Part shown: piece by piece, positions 7,683 through 17,400 of the stretch
How the letters are laid out: each line of letters begins with the position of its first letter
Position numbering within the stretch: position 1 is the stretch's first letter
Assembly: GCA_963715045.1 (NCBI GenBank)
Contig: CAVQRC010000038.1
Location: 62,001-126,000, forward strand
Origin: CAVQRC01 sp963715045
GTDB taxonomy: Bacteria; Planctomycetota; Planctomycetia; Pirellulales; Lacipirellulaceae
Direction: 5' to 3'
Length of the DNA stretch: 64,000 nucleotides
Notes under the pieces: generated by a model
Databases searched by the model: none
What the model was told of the DNA's origin: nothing
Seen by the model: only the letters and a program-made list of their open reading frames with translations
Program-made: the position numbers and the translations under genes

Positions 7683-7754
7683 GACGCTGGAGCCAGACGG
7701 CGCAGGCAACCGGCTGCAACCCGGCCGAAGTGGGTTCGACTCCCACCGGCGTCT
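7683..7754 (+). tRNA. tRNA-Cys(GCA)
   Basis: Acceptor GACGCTG/CGGCGTC fully paired. Loop CTGCAAC on stem CCGG/CCGG (anticodon 7716-7718). T stem GTGGG/CCCAC. Confidence 0.85.
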
Positions 7755-7866
7755 CTTAGCAAGCGAGGTTTTGAAAGCGCTGGGCCAGCGGCGCCCTCGG
7801 CCCCTGTCAGCAGGTTGGCCGGGTGCGTTCCGTGGATGGGTTGTTACGAAGGCGCGCGAGACCGCC

Positions 7867-7939
7867 ACAAGGTTAGCTCAGTTGGCAGAGCACCAGGCTG
7901 ATAACCTGGCTGTCACGGGTTCGATTCCCGTACCGCAAC
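7867..7939 (+). tRNA. tRNA-Ile(GAT), acceptor stem degraded
   Basis: D arm TAGCTCAGTTGGCAGAGC, stem CCAGG/CCTGG with loop CTGATAA (GAT), and T stem ACGGG/CCCGT are textbook. The acceptor strands ACAAGGT and ACCGCAA pair at only three positions, so the molecule may not be chargeable as written. Confidence 0.75.
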
Positions 7940-8399
7940 GCAGGCTGCAAACCTGCTTCCCTGGACAAGGGAACCGGCGCGAGAGCGTCACCAGAAGCCC
8001 GAGGGTAGCGGACGATCGTGTGGTCCGCCGCGCGTGGTTGCTGAAGCTTCTGTGGAAGCAACAACGTAGCGGCAGCACAGACCGGCGCTATGCAGTGCGT
8101 GGATACCGCTTTCACGCACGCCGCGGAAAATGCTTGTGGAAGCAGCGTGCCGCTCGATGAGCCTTGCTCGTCGTGGCTGCACCTGTGGAAGCCGGCGGAG
8201 GCCGCCGCGAACCTGACCGCTCAAACAGCACTCCGCGTTCGGATGTGTGACCTGGCGTACCAGTTCGCTGCCCGAGGGCCCTTTTTCGTGAACCAAGAGC
8301 AGAACAAAATCGTCCTGCACTTCCTATACAAACCGTTTCTGTATTTGGGCGGGCAGCCGACCGCCATCGCACCTCGGCTGGAAAGGAGGTACATGCCTC
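7940..8399 (+). other. non-coding spacer between tRNA array and slipin gene
   Basis: No gene was recognised. It begins with an isolated anticodon-arm-like hairpin GCAGG-CTGCAAA-CCTGC at about 7940, followed by hairpin TTCCC..GGGAA. The last bases contain AGGAGGT (8384-8390), the ribosome-binding site of the slipin gene. Confidence 0.45.
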
Positions 8400-9516
8400 A
8401 TGTTGTTTTTCAAGAAGATCAAGATCAAGAGCTACGAAGTCGGCTTGTACTTCCGTGACGGCGAGTTCAAGCGATTGCTGACTACGGGTCGGCACTGGCT
8501 CGGTTGGCTGATGGGGCCGCTGTGGAAGGTCCGCGTCGACGTCGTGTCGCAGCGTGACCCGTGGTTGGTCCACGACAAGCTCGACGTCATCGTCAAGAGC
8601 GGCGCGCTCACCGACCGCGCTCAGGTCGTTGACCTGAAGGACTACGAGCGGGCGCTGGTGTGGATTGAAGGCCGCTTCAGCCATGTCCTGCCGCCGGGCC
8701 TGTACGCTTACTGGACCGGCTTCAAGGACGTGCGGGTTGAGGTGATCGATGCCCGTGACGTACGGTTCCAGCACACCGACTTCAAGACGATCGTCCGTTC
8801 CCCGCAGGCCGGGCAGGTGCTCGACATCCGCTCGGTCGAGCGGAACCACGTCGGCGTCGCCTTCGTCGATGGCGAGTACGTCGAGACGCTCCTCCCAGGC
8901 CAGTACGCCTGGTGGCGTGGCGTGGCCGACGCGAAGGTCGTCGAGGTCGACATGCGTGAACAGGCCTTGGATGTGTCGGGTCAGGAAATCATGACCGCCG
9001 ACAAGGTCACGCTCCGCATGAACGCCCTGGTCAACTACCGTGTGACCGACGCGCCGAAGGCCGTGATGGTCTCCGACGGCGCGACGCAGTCGCTGTACCG
9101 CGAGGCACAGTTGGCTCTGCGTGCCGTGGTTGGTACCCGCGACTTGGACTCGTTCCTGACGGACAAGGACGCCGTCGCCGGCGAGTTCGAGGAGCAGGTC
9201 CGCCAGCGGGCGGGTGAGTTGGGTCTGGAAGTGGTTTCGGTGGGTGTCCGTGACGTCATCCTGCCGGGCGACATGAAGGACCTGATGAACAAGGTCACCG
9301 AGGCCAGGAAGGCGGCCGAGGCCAACCTGATCTTCCGACGCGAGGAGACGGCGGCCATGCGTAGCCAGGCGAACACCGCCCGGCTGCTGGCCGACAACCC
9401 GACCCTCATGCGGCTCCGGGAACTGGAAGTCCTGGAGAAGGTCGCCACGACGCGGCAAGCTCAACGTCGTGCTCGGCGAGAAGGGCCTGGCCGACCGAGT
9501 GGTCAACCTGTTGTAA
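8400..9516 (+). CDS. slipin / SPFH (band 7) domain protein, 3' frameshift
   Basis: About 371 aa. A short N-terminal hydrophobic/basic segment (MLFFKKIKIKSYEVGLYF) is followed by an SPFH domain: repeated VxLPGLYAYW and LLPGQYAWW motifs, then ITADKVTLRMNALVNYRVTD, and a helical C-terminus LPGDMKDLMNKVTEARKAAEANLI typical of slipins. Around 9450 (ACGACGCGGCAAG) one extra base shifts the frame; the corrected tail is GKLNVVLGEKGLADRVVNLL with TAA at 9514. The start at 8400 has AGGAGGT 9 nt upstream; an ATG at 8393 is in another frame. It follows the tRNA array directly and probably forms an oligomeric membrane scaffold. Confidence 0.88.
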
Positions 9517-9519
9517 CGA

Positions 9520-9553
9520 ACGCCCCTGGTTCGAGTCATCGGGCCAGGGGCGT
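9520..9553 (+). terminator. hairpin terminator after slipin
   Basis: Perfect 10-bp stem ACGCCCCTGG / CCAGGGGCGT with a 14-nt loop, 3 bp after the slipin stop. The T-run is weak (CTTCG). Confidence 0.65.
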
Positions 9554-9968
9554 CTTCGTGAGACAAGAGGAGGCGTTGCGAAGCACACCTTCAAATCGGC
9601 CGGTAACGGTACCGTCCGGGGCCGGGGTCCAGGCCGGGGCCGGGCCCGGTTTTTCGGATTCATGCGTACGTGATCGTGTGAAGCATTGACTGTCGGTGTG
9701 CGGGCTGAGCACCCACGGCGGCGCAATCGCTACGGCTGGCCGGGTCTACGACGAGATGAATGGATTTGTCGCCGGAGCAATTTCAGGAACTCGACTTGCA
9801 AATCTGTCTGGTGCTGCGAGGCCACCCTTCGCAGAGATTACCAGAAGTGGCGATTGGCGAAGGCGTGTCCCGAACCGTGCTTGAGATGGCCACAGGTCGC
9901 AAAAGCCAACGAAGCTTCGACCGCCTGGCGCCGCAAACACAGCACGAACTTATGGACATGCAGTGCGT
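9554..9968. other. GC-rich intergenic stretch
   Basis: It contains a short G/C-rich low-complexity tract at 9616-9652 (GGGGCCGG-type repeats). A 95-codon plus-strand frame from 9760 shows no family similarity. No gene is called. Confidence 0.4.
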
Positions 9969-11080
9969 TTACTCAGTCGGTGTTTGTATTGCACCACCCT
10001 CGGTGGGTTCGTCAAGGCGAACCATCGACCACTGCTGGGTCTGACCGTCGGCAAAGTGAATCAGCGCGCCGGCTTCGTTTTCCGTGAGGTTATAGATGCC
10101 CGTTTCCATGATCGGCCAACTCTCGCCAACCGGTCCCCAGGCAGCACGCTGGCTCTCTTGGTCGATCGTTCCTTCCACTTCGAACGCCTTACCCGTCGCC
10201 GTATTCTGGAAGCTTCCCGCGATGATGCCCTCTTTGCTGAGCGCCAGTTGCAGAAACAGCGTCGAGTCCTCGGCGGAGCCATCCTTCTGCGTCAGGGCAA
10301 AGACGCCCAGCGGCATCCATTCGACGGCGTCCGGGTCGGCTTCCGGCACGCTGGTGGCAATGGCTTGCGCCTGCTGGGCGTACTCATCGGCGGTGGCGAC
10401 GACCTCGTTGTTGTAGTAGACGTTGTCGCCTTCGTAGTAGAGTGTCGTTCCGTAGTCATAGTACGCCGGTTGCCCGCCAATATTACCGGACAGCCAGCCA
10501 GTTACAGCGCCGGCACGTCGCCCAGGCCCACCAGTTGCGGTTGTAGTTGCCCCAGTGGTAGTGCCAGTGCGGGTATCTTCCCCAGTAGCCAGATCCGTAC
10601 GCGGGCAAGCTGGGAAGGGCGTCCGCCACCCGCGGCGGGGCGTTGCCCAGCGACGGGCCGCTGTCCAGTAGTTGGCCGTTGTCCAGAAGGTGGTCGTTGC
10701 CCAGCGCCTGGAAGTTGTCCCGTCGCAGGCCGCTGACCCGTTGCCGGGCGTTGTCCGGGTGTGGGTCTTTGACCTGCAGAGGGAAGTTGTCCCGCTGTCG
10801 GACGCTGCCCAGTTGCAGGCCGTTGTCCGGCTGCAGGACGCTGCCCCGACGATGGAAGTTGCGCCGGGCGTTGAGCTGCCGATGGGCGGCTGGGGGAAGG
10901 GCTTGCTGCGGGTCGGCTCATCGAGGGCGACGGGCGTGCGGCCGGACGTGCGCCCCCACCTCCACCGCCCCGACCGCCTCCTCCTCCGCGGCCGCGCTGA
11001 GCGACACTCTCATCGCAAAGCGTGAAACCTAGACAAACGGAACAGCAAAGGCAGAGAATAGTTTTCCAAGAGCGTGTCAT
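9969..11080 (-). pseudogene. mu-protocadherin-like secreted GQRP-repeat protein, broken by frameshifts
   Basis: The start at 11080 gives a signal peptide (TILCLCCSVCLGFTLCDESVAQ) followed by a glycine-rich stretch and about 12 heptad-like GQRPxxx repeats (10620-10870). Past the repeats the frame breaks near 10605; shifted, it reads YGSGYWGRYPHWHYHWG and NYNRNWWAWAT. A second break near 10510 restores AVTGWLSGNIGGQPAYYDYG, then VEWMPLGVFALTQ and HFADGQTQQW to the stop at 9969. This order (repeat, aromatic-rich segment, C-terminal DUF) matches a Planctomycete cell-surface family. At least two frameshifts make it a pseudogene unless they are sequencing errors. Confidence 0.75.
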
Positions 11081-11123
11081 GCTATTACTCGCGGGTGTAT
11101 TCAAGGCTCTGAGAACCAGACGT

Positions 11124-11410
11124 TTACTGACGCACAAAAACGATTTCATCGAGGTTGGGAAGCAACTCGCCGTCGAGGACCTGGTTGATCTTTTGCCAAG
11201 CCAAATTACCGTCCTCGATCGGCCGCAGGACCGTGCTGAACGAGCCGGTTCCGCCATCGGCAAGCGTTGCGACCGAAGACACGACCCACTGGCCATCGCG
11301 CTCGGTCCACGTCCCGCTGACGAATCCGCCATCCGAGTCGAATAACCAGCAAATACCACCATCGTCTTGGAAATCACGTTTGTCATCGCAGCGCTCCCGA
11401 TTCTGGCATG
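11124..11410 (-). pseudogene. C-terminal fragment of an NTF2-like (SnoaL/DUF4440) protein
   Basis: A minus-strand frame ending at TAA 11124-11126 reads DDGGICWLFDSDGGFVSGTW, then ERDGQWVVSSVATLADGGTG and NLAWQKINQVLDGELLPNLD, ending VRQ. This is the second-domain pattern of Planctomycete secreted NTF2-like proteins. No start or N-terminal half is present upstream, so it is a 5'-truncated remnant. Confidence 0.55.
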
Positions 11411-11570
11411 CGGTGTGAATAGTGTCTTAGGCGAGCAATCGGATTATAGCCAAAAATGGCAAACGCCTGGCTCGCAAGCAGCAGTGGAGACATCCGCCGG
11501 AGGTAGTAGAGTCGTACAACAATAGCGCATTGAAAACCCGCGATCAACAAAATGGCTGAGCAATAAATCA

Positions 11571-12165
11571 TCAAGAGATGGGAGCTATCGAGGATCCTCG
11601 GAACTTATTGCTTCCAATGATTCGGCAATCGAACCAAAGACAAGAGCAAAGGAGAAACCCCATGAAGTACAGCGCGAGACCTCGCTTCAACCCCTCGGCC
11701 TGACCGCCCAGAAACAGCACCAACCGCCACAGCGTCGAGCGATGCAAGGCCCGCTCATCGATCTTGTGACCTGACGGTGTCTGGTAGCCGATCACTCGGC
11801 CGCCAGGCGCCACAGCCTGCTGGTACGACAGCCGATCCTGCTCCAGGTAATCGCGTGCCAGTGGCAGCAGGCTCGCACTTGCGTACCGCCGGTAGGGAAG
11901 CAGGAAAGTCGGGCAGATCGGTAAGCACCAGCCCACATCGTGAGCATCTCCAGCGAGCGATGACGATCCGGTGGACCTCAACGATCAGGTTGACAATCAC
12001 CCGCACCTGCCGCCGCCGCAACTCGTGCCGCGTGAACCCGCCTGTCGCATTGCAACGAACGCACCGTTTGCGATAGCAGACTCCCTTGGAAATCGCGTCC
12101 TGGTGACGATCCAGGGCTACCAGGACTGGAGAACGTGTCGCGGCCAAGACGATGAAAGAGTGCTT
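11571..12165 (-). pseudogene. DUF6431-like zinc-binding protein remnant, frameshifted
   Basis: The upstream frame has two CxxC pairs (YRKRCVRCNATGGFTRH and IARWRCSRCGLVLTDLPDF), like transposase-associated DUF6431 proteins. Near 11915 the frame changes and continues LLPYRRYASASLLPLARDYL, then GYQTPSGHKIDERALHRSTL and WRLVLFLGGQAEGL to the stop at 11571. The start is not identifiable. These proteins are usually scattered mobile-type genes. Confidence 0.5.
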
Positions 12166-12174
12166 TTGTGATAA

Positions 12175-12222
12175 GAGGAACGCGCCCGTGATCGAAAACA
12201 CTTTGGGCTCGTTCCTCTTTTT
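12175..12222 (+). terminator. inverted repeat, terminator-like
   Basis: GAGGAACgcGCCC pairs with GGGCtcGTTCCTC (17-nt loop), followed by TTTTTA on the plus strand. It lies between two decayed mobile genes and could equally be an element end. Confidence 0.5.
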
Positions 12223-12286
12223 ATGCGCATCGCCCAGACAAAGGCGGGCTTCCAGAAATGATGCGCGACGGCGGGCGTTGGGCGGG

Positions 12287-13637
12287 CTATGCCCGGTCAA
12301 ATAGTGCGAGACAGTTGCCGCTTCTTCCGGTCAGATAAACTGGGACGCCGCACCCGTCTTTGAAGGACCGTCCTTCGATGACGAGTGTGATCTTCTCGTG
12401 GCTGCGTAATCGTCTCCATTTCTTGGAAGCTGATTGAGCGAGCTTGAACATCATCGCCAGGCTTGCCCGACGAGTCCCGTTGCCTTTCGTTTTGCGATGA
12501 CGAAGGCGGATCGTCGCGAACGTCGACTCGATCGGATTCGTCGTTCGCAAGTGAGCCCCAGTGTTCTGCCGGGAAGTCGTAGAACGAGAGCAGTTGCTCG
12601 CGGTCCTTCCGCAGGCAGTCGCACGCGGCCGGATACTTCGCGTCGTATTTCTCCAGGAAGTGCTCGAAGGCGCGTCTCCGCATCGGCCTTGGTTTCGGCC
12701 TGCCAGATCTCGTGAAGTCGCTGTCTTGGCTCTTCGGCTGCACGCTCTTGGGCATCTTGTTGAGCACGTTGGCCGTCTTGTGCACCCAGCAACGTTGCTC
12801 CCTCGTTTCTGGAAAGACCTTGCGGAGGGCTGCCCAGAAGTCCAAGGGCTCCGTCGCCAACCGCAATCTTCGGGGCGATCGTCAAGCCTCGCTGCTTCAG
12901 ATCGACGAGCAGTTCGGTCCAGCTCTGCTCACTTTCGCGATAGCCGTCCAGCGATCGCGATCAGTTCCTTCTTGCCATCGGCAGTCGCACCCATGAGCAC
13001 CAGAAAACACTGTTTCTTATTGGCGTCGTCCTCCAATCGAACCTTGGCGTGGATCCCGTCCGCCCAGACGTAAACGTACTCCTTCTCAGAAAGATCCCGT
13101 TTGCTCCAAGACTCGTACTCGTCGGCCCATTGTTCTTTGAGACGGACGATGACGTTGGCGCTCAGGCCCTTGGCGCGTTCGCCAGCGATCGCCTGCAACG
13201 CTTCTCGAAAGTCACCCGTCGAAACTCCTTTGAGATAGAGCCAGGGAATCAGCTCTTCGATCGCCTCGGTGCTGCCGTAGGTAGGCCGGCAGGACACTCG
13301 GCGTAAACTGAACGCGAGCACCCGAGTCGGCCGTGTTGTCACGCACTCTGCCTTGTGTGACTTCGATCTGTCCCGCGCCGGTCAGAATCCCCCGCGTCGG
13401 CAGCTTGCCGTTCTTGACGACCAATCGCTTCCCGCTCTCATCGCGGCGATCCTGGTGCTTCTGGATGAACGTCTCGACCTCTGCATCGATCGCCGCCTGC
13501 AACATCTGGCGGGCGCCTTCTCGAACGAGCTCGTCGAGTGGGCTCGGTGCATCGAACTGCTGCCGGAAGGCAACCACCTCCGGATCGAGGGCTTCCTCTA
13601 CTGGCGTCGAAACTCGTTGTCCCTTAGCATTGCTCAT
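12287..13637 (-). pseudogene. IS256-family transposase, multiply frameshifted
   Basis: The start at 13637 gives SPLDELVREGARQMLQAAID, then EVETFIQKHQDRRDESGKRL, the IS256 N-terminus. A second frame (13342-12929) gives the catalytic core start EYVYVWADGIHAKVRLEDD. A third (12866 down) gives FWAALRKVFPETREQRCWVH and FEHFLEKYDAKYPAACDCL. A fourth (12550-12287) gives MRTTNPIESTFATIRLRHRK. At least four frame changes in 1.35 kb mean the element cannot transpose by itself. Clear terminal inverted repeats were not found. Confidence 0.88.
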
Positions 13638-13639
13638 GG

Positions 13640-14004
13640 CGTGTCCTGGTGCCCTTTTGGGCGGCTGAAGTGTGGTTACCTCAGCAGGATACGCCGCTTT
13701 TTTTCAGCTCTTCAAGAACACAACTTTTGAGAATACCTCTCAAAGACCCCGACCTCTACAAGATCGTGACCGCTTGGCCCAAACTCGATCAGAAGCTGCG
13801 TGATGTACTCGCTTCGTTGGTTGATATTTCACAGGATCGATTGTGGATCATCCGCCGGAAGATTATCTCGACGCTGTCAATCGAGGAAGGACGGGTTCGC
13901 CGCGATTTTTCTTAGGAGGCCACCGAATCAGCTAAAGAAAGCAACTCGGCTTGGGCAGGGGATCGCAACGAGTAGAGACTTCTGCTCCGACGCGCCGTTG
14001 CTGT
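13640..14004. other. remnant region next to IS256
   Basis: A plus-strand segment around 13735-13830 reads DPDLYKIVTAWPKLDQKLRD, like the C-terminal tail of small Planctomycete recombinase-linked proteins. It has no start and is probably a fragment. Nothing else was seen. Confidence 0.3.
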
Positions 14005-14068
14005 CCTTCCCTTCATCGTATGGCCCATTCGCTTCGCCCGGGGGTGAGGCCATACGATGAAGGGAAGG
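14005..14068. repeat. perfect 21-bp inverted repeat (MITE-like hairpin)
   Basis: CCTTCCCTTCATCGTATGGCC (14005-14025) and its exact complement (14048-14068) flank a 22-bp GC-rich loop. The direct repeat AGCAACTCG occurs on both sides (about 13942 and 14070). Confidence 0.85.
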
Positions 14069-14089
14069 AAGCAACTCGACTAATCGAGA

Positions 14090-14473
14090 ATCAAAGGCTC
14101 AGGGGCATTCAGCAAAACGGCAACCGGTTTTTTTGCACAATGTGGAGTGTGCGACTTCGTTACACCGGCTGCACTTTCCGGATCGTACCCAAGGGGCGAT
14201 TCTCGACGTCCGTGACGGCGTGTGACACACATCATCGGTTCCGTAAGCCTGTTGGGTGCGGCGAGGCTGTTGAACGCAAGTCTGACGGCCGCCAAGAATA
14301 AGTACAAGGCGATCGCCTCGCCCGTCAGCCACTCGGCATACTCCCGCAAGAAGAGACGGTGGATCCAGGAGAAGTCTTCCTGCGGCGGCACGCGGACTCG
14401 TAATCGGCAACGCTGTCGACAAGTGGGGCATTTCCCGAGGTCTGTTTCTCTCTCTTGTGCGCAGCAGCGTGGT
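14090..14473. other. unassigned stretch before ndvB 3' end
   Basis: A minus-strand segment around 14310-14370 reads FLREYAEWLTGEAIALYLFLAAV, reminiscent of short helix-turn-helix accessory proteins found near transposases. It has no credible start or end. I see no complete gene. Confidence 0.3.
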
Positions 14474-17400
14474 TCATCCGATGTGAACACTTGCAGAGTG
14501 TTCTTGGCGATCATCGACCAGGTGGATGGCCATGTCGAGTTGATCGACTCCGTCAACGGTAACTCGGCTCACTTCGCCGCCGACGTTGCTTCTTGATGGT
14601 GATGTGATAAAACGTGTCGCGGTAGCGGTAGTGTAATTTGAAGGACTGCCACTCGACCGGCAGGCACGGGAAGAAGGATAGCCGATCCACGTCCAACCGC
14701 AGGCCCAGTAGCGACTCGACGATCAGCCGGTACATCCAGCCGGCAGACCCGGTGTACCACGTCCATCCACCGCGGCCGGTGTGCGGCGCGACGGCATACA
14801 CATCGGCGGCCACGACGTACGGCTCGACTTTGTAGGTCGCAATGCCCGTCGGCGTCGACCCGTGACTTAGCGGGTTGATGAGCGCCAGCAGTTCCCAAGC
14901 GCACCGCGGGTCGCCCAGGGCGGCAAACGCCATCACGGTCCAGATCGCGGCATGCGTGTACTGGCCGCCGTTTTCCCGGACGCCCGGCACATAGCCCTTA
15001 ATATAGCCCGGGTCCAATGACGACTTGTCGAACGGCGGATCAAACAGCTGAATCAATGAATGCTCACGTCGTACAAGACGGTCGTTGACGGCTTCCATGG
15101 CCTGCCGAGCTCGCTTGGGATCCCCTGCGCCGGACAGGACCGACCAGCTTTGGGGGATCGAATCGATTTGGCATTCCAGATTGCTGGCCGAACCTAGTGG
15201 TTCGCCATTGTCGAAGTAGGCGCGCCGGTACCATCCGCCGTCCCACGCGTTGTTTTCGATGTTCTCTTTCAATTGCGCGACCTGGGCGCGGCATTTCTCG
15301 GCAAATGCCGTGTCGGCCCGCAAGTCGGCGACTGCCGAGAACTCCTGCAACACATGAACCAGAAAGAACGCCAACCACACGCTCTCACCTTTACCCTCCG
15401 CGCCGACCAGATTCATCCCGTCGTTCCAGTCACCGCAGCCAATCAACGGCAGACCATGATCGCCCAACTGCAAACCGTTGTCGATCGCGCGGACGCAATG
15501 TTCATAGAGAGTCGCGGACTGATCCGATTGACTCGGCAGGTCAAAATAGGCCTCCTCGTCCGGCTGGACTGGTCGGCCGTCGATAAACGGAATCCGCTCG
15601 TCGAGTACGCCCGTGTCGCCGACCTGCTTGACGTACTGGCACGTAGCCAGAGGCAACCACAAGAAGTCGTCGGAAAAATGGGTGCGCACGCCGCGTCCGG
15701 TGGGAGGATGCCACCAGTGCTGAACGTCTCCCTGGACAAATTGATGCGCCGCGGCCCGCAGCAAATGTTCGCGCATCAGCCGCGGTTCGGCATGCACCAA
15801 GGCCATAATGTCCTGCAGTTGATCACGAAACCCGAACGCGCCACCTGACTGGTAATAACCGCTACGTCCCCATAGGCGGCAGACCAAGGTTTGGTAGAGC
15901 AGCCAACCATTGACCAACATGTTGATGCCCTGGTCAGGGGTCTCTACGTGGACGGCACCCAGCGTTCGCTGCCAGTAATGCCACACGCCTTCCAGTGCTT
16001 CGTGCGCCGGCCCAGCGCCCCGATAACGCTGGATCAATCCACGGGCTTCTTCGACGCTCGGAGCCGCTCCCAAGGTAAAAACGACGTCACGTTCCTGCCC
16101 TGGTGCAAGTTCGAACTCCGTTTGCATCGCGCCACACGGATCGAGTCCCGGCCCGACCTTGCCCGAAAGGCGCGTCCGGCCCATCGCCGATGGGTTGGCC
16201 GCGGTGCCATTGCGCCCAAAGAATTCCGTACGGTCACCGGTAATGGTGCGCAGCGGCTCACTTAAGTCGAGAAAGGCAACGCGGCCAGGAAACTCGGAGT
16301 TGTAAGGGTTGCGAGCCAACAGCGCCCCGGTCTTAGGATCGACTTCGGTCACCACGTACATCAGCGATTTAGGGCGCAACTCCGCCAGTACCCACTCCAA
16401 ACAGCAGGTCGCCGACAGTCGGCGTCTTCGTTCGGAGGCATTACGGATCTTCAGCGAAAAGAATTTGATCGGGGCATCCATCGCCACGTAGACCGTTAGT
16501 TGCGTCGTGATCTCATTTTCAGTTGTCTCAAAGACGCTGTACCCGAAGCCGTGCCGGGTGACGTAGGCGTTTTGGCCAGGAGTCGGTAGCGGCGTGGGAG
16601 ACCAAAAGCGTCCACTCTCCTGATCGCGAAGATACAACAATTCGCCGCAGTGATCGGTGACCGGATCGTTGTACCACGGAGTGAGGCGAAGCTCGTGGGC
16701 GTTTTCGAACCAGGTATATCCGAGACTGCTTTCCGTGACCACGGTGCCGAACTGAGGGTTGGCCAGTACGTTAGCCCACGGAGCCGGCGTCCGCTGAGAG
16801 GGCCCGGTCGTGATCACGTATTCGCGACCATCGGGCGTGAAACCGCCTAGGCCGTTCGCATAAACCAGCTCACGCAGCGGCAACTCTTTCGTGTCGGCGA
16901 CCTCGGCCCTCCGGCTGCGCGTCGGAACAAGTGCTGGCATGCTGATCTCACGTCGACCTCGCTGGTCGATCTGATCTGCCAGCAGGCCGCCACGATCGGT
17001 CAATACGACCCGCGCCACGCTCTGCATGAGAATGCGATCTTCCTCGGACATCTGTTCAGGCCGCCGCACATAGATTCCGCCCGGTCGCTCCGCGACATGA
17101 TCCTCGGTGCTGCTGGCGATGAGGCTGACGATTTCGTCCTGTAACGATTGACGGTATCCCGACTGATCTTCGTTCCAAATCACCAGATCGACGGATAATC
17201 CCTTGAACCGCCAATAGGCGTGGGCCTGGATCAGTTGGCGGACCAGGTCGATTTTGCTGTGATCGGCGATTCGCAGCAGGACAATCGGCAAGTCGCCGGA
17301 GATGCCGTGTCCCCATAAACCCGACTGGCCACGCACGTTGTTGGCCAACAAGCTGGCGCTGGCACGTCGCAAGCCGCTGGCATAGATGATCGAACTGGCA

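Noticed and set aside
6351..8160. Several open frames of 60-280 codons across the tRNA array
   Set aside because: They consist of repeated tRNA T-arm translations (for example GIEP/SGSNPT-type peptides) and do not represent proteins.
8237..8260. Sigma54-like box (TGGCGTACCAGTTCGC) before the slipin gene
   Set aside because: The GG-GC spacing is 11 instead of 10 bp and the -24 element is incomplete.
9760..10044. 95-cod plus-strand frame MDLSPEQFQELDLQICLVLR
   Set aside because: It overlaps the minus-strand mu-protocadherin 3' end, has no ribosome-binding site and no recognisable family.
14080..14556. 158-codon minus-strand frame beginning MTESINSTWPS
   Set aside because: Its first part overlaps the true NdvB C-terminus in another frame; the rest has only a weak HTH-like stretch.
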